Shown here piece after piece: positions 53,150 through 59,768 of a stretch of 64,000 nt of DNA. Position 1 is the stretch's first letter; each line of letters begins with the position of its first letter. Below the pieces are notes generated by a model. That model worked only from the letters and a program-made list of their open reading frames with translations. It searched no databases and was not told where the DNA came from. A program made the translations under genes and the position numbers. This stretch comes from an uncultured Opitutia bacterium. Its GTDB lineage: Bacteria; Verrucomicrobiota; Verrucomicrobiia; Opitutales; Opitutaceae. The stretch is from NCBI GenBank assembly GCA_903855985.1, contig CAIOAO010000074.1:124001-188000 (forward strand), given 5' to 3'.

Positions 53150-53176
53150 TCGCGCCGGCGCGGGGCGCCGGCGCGA
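53150..53176 (-). repeat. perfect 12-bp hairpin between atpE and atpF
   Basis: TCGCGCCGGCGC (53150-53161), loop GGG, then GCGCCGGCGCGA (53165-53176): a perfect 12-base inverted repeat. There is no U-run, so it is not an ordinary terminator. It falls 14 bases after the atpE stop in the transcript, where it could stabilise the atpE 3' end or slow transcription. Confidence 0.8.
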
Positions 53177-53189
53177 GCAACGGAAGGAA

Positions 53190-53399
53190 TTACTTAACGA
53201 GGAAGATCGCGTAGAACGCGACGGCTTCGGCGAGGGCCATGCCGATGATGGACTGGACGAGGATCTTGCCGGACGCGCCGGGATTGCGGCCGACGCCCTC
53301 GACGGCCTTGGCGCCGACGAGACCGACGCCGATGGCGGCGGCGAGACAACCGAAGGCGGCATGGAGACTGCCGGTGATTTCTGCGAACTGGGTGATCAT
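53190..53399 (-). CDS. atpE: F1Fo ATP synthase subunit c
   Basis: Proton-translocating ring subunit, 69 residues: two helices joined by the polar loop GRNPGAS. The ion-binding carboxylate is Glu58 in GMALAEAVAFYAIFL. The Gln in helix 1 and Ser/Thr after the Glu that mark sodium-binding rings are absent (Val and Ala instead), so proton coupling is inferred. Flanked in the transcript by two hairpins. Confidence 0.96.
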   Translation of the reverse strand: MITQFAEITGSLHAAFGCLAAAIGVGLVGAKAVEGVGRNPGASGKILVQSIIGMALAEAVAFYAIFLVK

Positions 53400-53424
53400 G
53401 GTGGTGGGTGTTGTTTTGGTTGGA

Positions 53425-53464
53425 TTTCCGCCGTGCGCACGCGGGGCACGCTCCCGGCGGGAAA
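53425..53464 (-). repeat. hairpin between atpB and atpE
   Basis: TTTCCGCCG (53425-53433) pairs with CGGCGGGAAA (53455-53464) with one bulge around a GC-rich 21-base loop. It lies in the 68-base gap, just after the atpB stop in the transcript. Together with the atpE-atpF hairpin it brackets atpE. Confidence 0.6.
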
Positions 53465-53467
53465 GGG

Positions 53468-54361
53468 TCAGTGGGCGGCCTTGCCGGCTTCCCCGTGGCC
53501 GTGGCCGGCCTCGTGGTCGTCGCCGTGGTTGCAGATCAGGCCGATGTAGACGCTGACCAGCAGCGTGAACACGAGGGCCTGGACAAAGCCGATGAGCAGC
53601 TCGAGGAAGTAGAACGGCACCGGCAGCACCCAGGGCGTGATGGCCGACATGGAGTGCAGGAGGTTCTCCCCGCCGAAGACGTTGCCGAAAAGACGGAAGG
53701 AGAGAGAAATCGGCCGGAAGAGAATCGAGACGATCTCGATCAGGCCCACCGCGAAGAAGAGGCCGAACAGCGGGTAATAGATGATGGCGGGGACCTCGCG
53801 CTTGTCCGCCTTGTTGCCGAAGATATCCTTCAGCACCAGCTTCGGGCCGGCGTAGCGCAGGATGAAATAGAGCCAGCCGATGAAGGAGACGACCGCGAGG
53901 GCGATGGTGCCGTTCATGTCGGCGTTGCCGGGACGAATGAACTCCATCCACTCGCCGCTGGCGTGATCGACCATGAAAATGGTGCCGACGCCGGGAAACA
54001 AACCGCTCCAGTTCTGGATCAGGATGAAGGTGAACAGCGCGACGAGCAGGGGAAAGGTGTGCTTCGCGACCTTTTTCCCGACGATGGGCGAGGTTAGATC
54101 GAGGATGCCTTCCACCAGGTTTTCCACCATGGCCTGCCCGCGGGACGGGACGAGCTGCGGTTTTTTGATGGCGAGACGAATGACGATGATGAGCACCGCG
54201 GCGACGATCCAGCTGGTCACCATGCTGTTGGTCACCGGCAGCGGGCCGACCTGAAACAGCGCCTCGGCGGCCGGAGCCACGCCATGCGACTCAGCGGCAA
54301 AGGCCGTGAGGGCGGTGGCGATAAAAACGGCGGGCAAAGCGAGTTTTTTGACTCGAAACAT
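53468..54361 (-). CDS. atpB: F1Fo ATP synthase subunit a
   Basis: Membrane stator subunit forming the proton half-channels, 297 residues. MFRVKKLALPAVFIATALTAFA looks like a signal-type N-terminal helix. The essential Arg is in RPISLSFRLFGNVFGGENLLH. The C-terminal tail HGDDHEAGHGHGEAGKAAH is His-rich, which is unusual. First gene of atpBEFHAGDC; no atpI is seen in the 135-base gap upstream, and no clear promoter either. Confidence 0.95.
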   Translation of the reverse strand: MFRVKKLALPAVFIATALTAFAAESHGVAPAAEALFQVGPLPVTNSMVTSWIVAAVLIIVIRLAIKKPQLVPSRGQAMVENLVEGILDLTSPIVGKKVAKHTFPLLVALFTFILIQNWSGLFPGVGTIFMVDHASGEWMEFIRPGNADMNGTIALAVVSFIGWLYFILRYAGPKLVLKDIFGNKADKREVPAIIYYPLFGLFFAVGLIEIVSILFRPISLSFRLFGNVFGGENLLHSMSAITPWVLPVPFYFLELLIGFVQALVFTLLVSVYIGLICNHGDDHEAGHGHGEAGKAAH

Positions 54362-54496
54362 GGGTTCAGGAAGCAGGAGTGGCCTAACGAAAAGAAAACA
54401 GAAAGGCGGCCGCCCCAGCCACCGTCAACCCCTGAAATGCTGCTCCCGCAGGCGAAAACGAAGAATTAAGCCCGCCACCCTCGCGCGGCGGCAAAC

Positions 54497-55102
54497 TTAT
54501 GCGCCGGCCGCGCGCCGCCGGGCGGTCAGTGAATGGTGCTGCGCAGCCCGGCTCTGAAAAACCGTCAACTGCTCAAACGGCCAGGGCTCGGCCGCAATCT
54601 GCCACGCGGGATGAGTGGCGATGACCTGGGTGGCCTCCTTGAAGTAAGGCTCGTAGTCGGTGCGAAAGTGCAGCCGCGCGCCCTGCCCCGCCCTGACGGC
54701 CACGGCGGACAGAAAATCCGCCTGAAGGATGCGGTTTTTGTGATGACGCCGCTTGGGCCAGGGATCGGGAAACAGGATATAAACAGAGGAGAAGGTCACT
54801 CCCGCCGGGAGCGCCCGGAGAAAGTTGTTCGCCTCGGCGTGGATGAAGTGAAGCTTGGTTAACTTGGCCCGGTTGCGCTTGCGGATGCCACGCTCGATCC
54901 GGTCCCGGGTGATATCCACCCCGACGCAGATCCGGTCCGGATGAGCCGCAGCGTAGGCAGTGAGAAAATGGCCGTGACCACTCCCCACCTCCCAGACGAT
55001 GACGGACTTGGCCGGGATGAGTGAAGCGAGTTCTTCGCGTAAATCATTATGCCGCTGATCTATACGGGCCAAATGCTCGGCGGTGCGGGTTGGGTTCTCC
55101 AT
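54497..55102 (-). CDS. trmB: tRNA (guanine-N7-)-methyltransferase
   Basis: Class I SAM methyltransferase that forms m7G46 in the tRNA variable loop, 201 residues. VIVWEVGSGHGHFLTAYA is motif I, GVDITRDRIERG motif II, and YILFPDPWPKRRHHKNRIL the family hallmark. It sits between mnmG and atpB, where rsmG-parA-parB usually stand in the classic gene order. The start is at 55102, 17 bases after the mnmG stop. Confidence 0.93.
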   Translation of the reverse strand: MENPTRTAEHLARIDQRHNDLREELASLIPAKSVIVWEVGSGHGHFLTAYAAAHPDRICVGVDITRDRIERGIRKRNRAKLTKLHFIHAEANNFLRALPAGVTFSSVYILFPDPWPKRRHHKNRILQADFLSAVAVRAGQGARLHFRTDYEPYFKEATQVIATHPAWQIAAEPWPFEQLTVFQSRAAQHHSLTARRRAAGA

Positions 55103-55119
55103 GGCGGCGATAAGAATGC

Positions 55120-57000
55120 TCAGGAAGCTTCAGGTCCCCTGCCCGCTCCCGCGCCGATCAGGACCATCAAAATGCTGATATCGGCCGGATTTACCCCGCT
55201 GATGCGGCTGGCCTGGCCGAGAGTCATAGGCCTGAATTCAGCGAGTTTCAGCGCGCTCTCGCGGCGAAGTCCGCGAACGGCGGGGTAATCGAAGTCGGCT
55301 GGGATACGGATCTTTTCGATCTGGGAGAGCTTTTCCACCTGGCGTTGCTCCCGGGCTAGGTAGCCTTGATAACTTACCCGGTAAACGACCTCGTCGCGCA
55401 CGGGCGCTGACTCCCTAGCCAGCTCCTCCGGCAATAAGGCCCCTACCCGATCACGCCGGATCGCGTCAGCCCACGTGCCTCCCGTGCTGCGGGTTTTCTC
55501 GAGATAATCCACCCAGTGCGTCACTTTGGCCTGCTTGGCCACGATGTTCTTTATTCTATTATCAGATAACAGATTATAAGCTTTTGCGTGATCCAAAAAC
55601 CGAAATTCCGCGCTCCCGTGATTGAATAAGAGCCGATATTCCGCCCGACTGGTAAACATGCGATAAGGCTCTGTGGTGCCCTTGGTTACGAGATCGTCAA
55701 TCAGCACGCCAATATAACCCTCGTTGCGCTGGATCAGCATCGGCGCGGTTGCTCGCACCTTATTCACAGCGTTTACTCCGGCGACTAATCCTTGGACGGC
55801 AGCTTCTTCATAACCTGAGGTACCATTGATTTGGCCGGCAAAAAAGAGATTCTCCACTTTCTTAGACTCAAGCGAGGGAAAGAGTTGCGTAGGATGAGCG
55901 AAGTCATACTCGACCGCGTAGGCTGGCCGAAGCAGTTGCGCGTTCTCCAAGCCCGGGATGCTATGAACCAGATCGAGCTGGACGTCAAAAGGCAGACTTG
56001 TTGACAGACCGTTGACGTAGTACTCGTTCGTTGACCTCCCCTCCGGCTCGAGAAATAACAGGTGCCGGGGCTTGTCGGCGAAGCGAACAAACTTGTCTTC
56101 GATGCTCGGACAATACCGCGGCCCTACCCCCACGATCTCCCCACTGTACATGGCGGACTTGTGGAGATTGGCCCGGACGATCTCCGCGGTCCGGGCCGTC
56201 GTGTGGGTCATCCAACAGGAAACTTGCTCAGATCCAGGGGCCCACCCGATGCGGCGTTCCCCGGATTGTTCCACATGGAACATCTCCTCCGCTCCCCGGG
56301 TGTCATGGAACGCGAACAGCGTCGGGATCGCATCGCCCTTCTGTTCCTCCATCTTGCTGAAATCGATGCTGCGGCCCAACAATCTTGGCGGCGTGCCCGT
56401 TTTGAGGCGCTCCAGCTGGATTCCCGCTTCGGTCAGGCTGCCGGACAGACTCTTGGCGCTGAAATCACCCAAACGGCCGCCTTCGTTCTTGTTTTGGCCG
56501 ATATGCATGAGACCGCGCAAAAACGTCCCGGTGGTCACGATTACGGTCTGGCCGAGAAAATCGATGTCCAGGTTGGTCTGGCAGCCGACGACTTTACCGG
56601 CCTTGAATAACAAGCCCGTGACCGTGGCCTGGAAGATCTGCAGGTTTGGTTGCAGCTCAAGCGTGTGCTTGAGCCGGAACTGGTAGGCTTTCTTGTCGCA
56701 CTGCGCGCGCGGCGCTTGGACGGCCGGTCCCTTGGATTCGTTGAGTAGCCGAAACTGGATTCCCGTGACGTCCGTGTTGATCGCCATTTCGCCGCCCAGC
56801 GCATCGAGTTCACGGACCATCTGGCCCTTGGCCTGGCCGCCGATGGCCGGGTTGCAGCTCATCTGGGCAATGGTATCAATATTGCCGGAAAGGAGCAGGG
56901 TAGAGGCGCCCATCCGTGATGCCGCCAAGGCCGCCTCGACGCCCGCATGTCCGGCGCCGCAAACGATCACATCGAACGGTATCTTATTGTATATCATCAC
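55120..57000 (-). CDS. mnmG: tRNA uridine 5-carboxymethylaminomethyl modification enzyme MnmG
   Basis: FAD-dependent partner of MnmE in wobble-uridine modification, 626 residues. FAD-binding VIVCGAGHAGVEAALAASRMG, NPAIGGQAKGQMVRELDALGG, QFRLLNESKGPAVQAPRAQCDK, TGTFLRGLMHIG, RPAYAVEYD and FAGQINGTSGYEEAAVQG are all standard, as is the C-terminal helical domain. Base composition is clearly lower in G+C than its neighbours. MFHVEQ near residue 241 is encoded by a ParB-site-like palindrome. The hydrophobic C-terminal end is intact. The mnmE gene lies upstream. Confidence 0.96.
   Translation of the reverse strand: MMIYNKIPFDVIVCGAGHAGVEAALAASRMGASTLLLSGNIDTIAQMSCNPAIGGQAKGQMVRELDALGGEMAINTDVTGIQFRLLNESKGPAVQAPRAQCDKKAYQFRLKHTLELQPNLQIFQATVTGLLFKAGKVVGCQTNLDIDFLGQTVIVTTGTFLRGLMHIGQNKNEGGRLGDFSAKSLSGSLTEAGIQLERLKTGTPPRLLGRSIDFSKMEEQKGDAIPTLFAFHDTRGAEEMFHVEQSGERRIGWAPGSEQVSCWMTHTTARTAEIVRANLHKSAMYSGEIVGVGPRYCPSIEDKFVRFADKPRHLLFLEPEGRSTNEYYVNGLSTSLPFDVQLDLVHSIPGLENAQLLRPAYAVEYDFAHPTQLFPSLESKKVENLFFAGQINGTSGYEEAAVQGLVAGVNAVNKVRATAPMLIQRNEGYIGVLIDDLVTKGTTEPYRMFTSRAEYRLLFNHGSAEFRFLDHAKAYNLLSDNRIKNIVAKQAKVTHWVDYLEKTRSTGGTWADAIRRDRVGALLPEELARESAPVRDEVVYRVSYQGYLAREQRQVEKLSQIEKIRIPADFDYPAVRGLRRESALKLAEFRPMTLGQASRISGVNPADISILMVLIGAGAGRGPEAS
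56267..56282. promoter_or_regulatory. ParB (parS)-like site in mnmG
   Basis: TGTTCCACATGGAACA differs by one base (A for G in the central CACGTG) from the palindromic parS form TGTTCCACGTGGAACA. It lies within mnmG. No parA or parB gene is in the window. Confidence 0.5.
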
Positions 57001-57030
57001 TCAACGTAACAATGAGTTGCAGGGTAGTGA

Positions 57031-57053
57031 GCGCTTGCCGGATTCGCAAGCGC
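57031..57053. repeat. 8-bp perfect hairpin between mnmE and mnmG
   Basis: GCGCTTGC (57031-57038) and GCAAGCGC (57046-57053) pair perfectly around CGGATTC. It lies in the 54-base gap of an operon, directly after the mnmE stop, with no T-run. Confidence 0.55.
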
Positions 57054-57054
57054 C

Positions 57055-58413
57055 CTATTTCCCGATGCAGAATGTGGCAAAGAGTTGATCGAGCATCCGC
57101 TCGTTATCTACCTTGCCGACGATATCACCGTAGGCCGCCAATGTTCCACGTAGATCACTGGCCAGCAGCTCGACCGGTCCGCTAGCCGATAGGTTAGCCA
57201 AGGCGGCTTGGAGGCTGATTTTGGCCCGGGTGAGGGCGTCAGCGTGGCGGGCGTTGATCGCAATAACATCTTCCTGGCCGGTGGGCTGGAAGGCGTCCGC
57301 CATCCGGGTAATCTCCGTGACTAAGGAATCAATTCCAGCTCCCGTGACGGCGGAAACATTGACCGTCTTAAAATTGGAATATGCTTTGATATCAAACGCT
57401 TGAGCCTTCAATAAATCGGTTTTATTCAGAGCAACGAGCGTCCGATTTGGGGTAAGAATTTTTGCAAGACATTCGGGTAGAGTGGGTAGGGAGGTAGTCG
57501 TGTCGAGAACCAGCAGGATTATATCCGCCTCAGCGGCTCGCTCGAGGGATTTTTCCATGCCTAGCTTCTCAATCACCCCAGGAGTGGGGTTGAGACCCGC
57601 AGTATCAATGAGCCGCAGGCAGTGAGGTCCGACGATGATTCGCTCCTCGATAAAATCCCGCGTGGTACCCGGCTCGGCGCTCACAATCGCGCGTTCGTGG
57701 CCCACCAGTCGGTTCAGCAAGCTACTCTTGCCGGCATTGGGGGCGCCGAGAATCACGGTTTTGATGCCGTCGCGGAGCAATTCCCCGTAATGGCTCGTCG
57801 CGAGCAGCCGGTCCGTCTCGGTGGCGAGTGATTCAAGGGTGCGCCGGACGATGGCCCGGTCTTCTTTCGGCAGATCCTCGTCGGGAAAATCAATATACGC
57901 CTCGATCCGCGCCAAGGCGCCGAGCAGGCGCTCCGTCAAATCGTTCAACCGCCGGCCAAGCCCGCCGCGCAATTGCTGGTTCGCCGCCGCCAGGGCGCGT
58001 TCGCTGCGGGCGTGGATCAGGTCCATCACCGCCTCGGCCTGGCTCAGATCCATGCGGCCGTTCAGAAAGGCGCGCTGCGTGAACTCACCCGCCCCGGCGG
58101 GACGCGCACCGCGCGCGAAGAGATCCTCGAGGATCGTCTGCGCGATGAAGGGGTTGCCGTGACACGAAAGCTCGAGCGAATCCTCGCCGGTAAACGAATT
58201 TCCCGCCGCAAAAAAGGTGGCCACCACGTCATCCACCAACCGGCCGTCTTTCGCCCGGTAGTCACCATGGAGCGCGTGGCGGGGCGGGGGTAGGGTGCCG
58301 AAAATCTCCTGCGCCATCCCGGCCGTATCCGGACCGCTGACACGCACGAGCGCGAGCGCGGACGTGCCCGCGGGCGTGGCGAGCGCGGCAATCGTGTCGG
58401 AGGAACGCGGCAT
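57055..58413 (-). CDS. mnmE: tRNA modification GTPase MnmE
   Basis: GTPase of the MnmE-MnmG complex that installs carboxymethylaminomethyl on wobble uridines. The 452-residue protein begins MPRSSDTIAALATPAG. The N-terminal THF-binding domain has GEFTQRAFLNGRMDLSQAEAVMDLI; the G domain GAPNAGKSS (G1), DTAGL (G3) and NKTD (G4) follows; the C-terminal FCIGK is intact. The 3' part (to about 57.6 kb) has lower G+C than the 5' part. Upstream in-frame start at 58443 is discounted. Confidence 0.96.
   Translation of the reverse strand: MPRSSDTIAALATPAGTSALALVRVSGPDTAGMAQEIFGTLPPPRHALHGDYRAKDGRLVDDVVATFFAAGNSFTGEDSLELSCHGNPFIAQTILEDLFARGARPAGAGEFTQRAFLNGRMDLSQAEAVMDLIHARSERALAAANQQLRGGLGRRLNDLTERLLGALARIEAYIDFPDEDLPKEDRAIVRRTLESLATETDRLLATSHYGELLRDGIKTVILGAPNAGKSSLLNRLVGHERAIVSAEPGTTRDFIEERIIVGPHCLRLIDTAGLNPTPGVIEKLGMEKSLERAAEADIILLVLDTTTSLPTLPECLAKILTPNRTLVALNKTDLLKAQAFDIKAYSNFKTVNVSAVTGAGIDSLVTEITRMADAFQPTGQEDVIAINARHADALTRAKISLQAALANLSASGPVELLASDLRGTLAAYGDIVGKVDNERMLDQLFATFCIGK
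57142..57157. promoter_or_regulatory. second ParB-site-like sequence, in mnmE
   Basis: TGTTCCACGTAGATCA has a perfect left half (TGTTCCACGT) and two mismatches in the right half of the parS palindrome. It lies 860 bases from the site in mnmG. Weak alone. Confidence 0.3.
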
Positions 58414-58514
58414 GCCGTGACGCAACGCGCCCCGTCCGCCCACGCCAAGACAAAATCCGGTGCCGGGCGGGGTGCCGCGGTTCCGCTACCAACCGCGCCG
58501 CATCCGCAACGGCC

Positions 58515-59759
58515 TCAGCGCGCGCCGACGCTGATCGGCGCGACGCGGGTGCCGTCGGCAACCTTGTCGCCGGGGTAAAGCACGACGGTATCGCCTTCGG
58601 CCAGGCCGGCCAGGATTTCCGTTTCTCGGCCGTTGCTGTGGCCGACCGACACGGTGCGCAGTTGGGCGCGCCGGCCGTCGAGCACGAAGGTCTGCCAGGC
58701 GCCGTCGCGCTGGAACAGCGCGCCCGCCGGGGCGCGCAACACACTGGAACTCTCCCAAGTCACCACGTGGGCCTCGACGCGGTAATTATCGCCGAGGGTG
58801 GGGCGTTTCGCGAGGGGATCGGTGAAATCCGCGACGACGTAAACGCGCTGTTCCTCGACGCCGAGCGCGGAAATTTTGGTGAAGGCCGACGGCTCGACCA
58901 GGCGCACGCGCGCGGCGAGCGGCTCCGGGCCGCCCCATTGCTCGAGCACGACTCGCGCACCGGGGCGGATGGCCACGCCGTCGCGCGAGAGCACCTCGAT
59001 GCGCACTTCCAGGTCGGTGGGGTCGCCGACTTCCATCAGCGGAAAACCGCCCGGCACCACGCGCGAGCTCTCCTGCAGCACGCGTAGGATGCGTCCGTCT
59101 ACCGGGGAGGTGATGACGAGCGGATCGGCGCTGCCGCCGGGTTGTTCGCGGGAAAGCAGGGCGCGCGCCTGTTCCAGTTCGAACTCCGCCACCTTCAAGC
59201 CGAACTCCGCGGCGCGCTCCTCCTGCACGGCGGTGGTGGCGCGCATTTGCGCGGTATCGAATTCCTGGGCGGACAGGACCTTTTGGGCGAAGAGCTGTTT
59301 CAGCCGGTCAAAATCCGCCGCGTACATTTTTGCCGCGGCGCCGGCGCGTTCGCGCTGGGCGAGGGCGGCCTCGCGGCTGGCCTCGGCGGCGCGCACGCGG
59401 GCCGCGGCCTGGGCCTGGCTGCGGGCGTCGAGAAAATCGGCACCGCTCGTTTCCAGGGTGGCCAGCACGGTCTGGCCGGCGACGACCGACGCGCCGGCTT
59501 TCCAGTCAATCCGGCGCAGCTGGCCCGCGACGGGCGCGGAGACCGCATAGCGATTCTTCACGCGCGTCATGCCCTCCTCATCCACTGTTACCACCAGCGC
59601 GCCGCGCGTGACGCGGCCGGTCTCGACCGGCACGGCGCGCGGCCAGAGGCCGATGACGATGAGCGCCACCAGCAGGGCCAGGCCGGCCCAGGGCAGGAAG
59701 CGGCGCCAGGAGCGGGTGCCGGGCTGGTTCGGGGCGGAGGGAGAGGAGGCGGCGGTCAT
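58515..59759 (-). CDS. HlyD/RND-family periplasmic adaptor subunit
   Basis: A 414-residue membrane-fusion protein. It has one N-terminal helix (FLPWAGLALLVALIVIGLWP), a barrel-sandwich lipoyl-like half (YAVSAPVAGQLRRIDWKAGASVVAGQTVLATLE), a long Ala/Glu/Arg coiled coil (~100-200), the second lipoyl half (ITSPVDGRILRVLQESSRVV), and a beta-barrel and membrane-proximal region. It is the third gene of the export operon, after ATPase and permease, separated from the permease by nine bases. An outer-membrane partner is not encoded here. Confidence 0.9.
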   Translation of the reverse strand: MTAASSPSAPNQPGTRSWRRFLPWAGLALLVALIVIGLWPRAVPVETGRVTRGALVVTVDEEGMTRVKNRYAVSAPVAGQLRRIDWKAGASVVAGQTVLATLETSGADFLDARSQAQAAARVRAAEASREAALAQRERAGAAAKMYAADFDRLKQLFAQKVLSAQEFDTAQMRATTAVQEERAAEFGLKVAEFELEQARALLSREQPGGSADPLVITSPVDGRILRVLQESSRVVPGGFPLMEVGDPTDLEVRIEVLSRDGVAIRPGARVVLEQWGGPEPLAARVRLVEPSAFTKISALGVEEQRVYVVADFTDPLAKRPTLGDNYRVEAHVVTWESSSVLRAPAGALFQRDGAWQTFVLDGRRAQLRTVSVGHSNGRETEILAGLAEGDTVVLYPGDKVADGTRVAPISVGAR

Positions 59760-59768
59760 GGAAAAGGT

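Noticed and set aside
53190-53399. Sodium-coupled ATP synthase
   Set aside because: Subunit c lacks the Gln of helix 1 and the Ser/Thr after the ion-binding Glu that mark sodium-binding rings.
55760-55768. DnaA box TTATTCACA in mnmG as part of an origin
   Set aside because: A single match in 64 kb is near chance expectation, with no cluster and no AT-rich unwinding region beside it.
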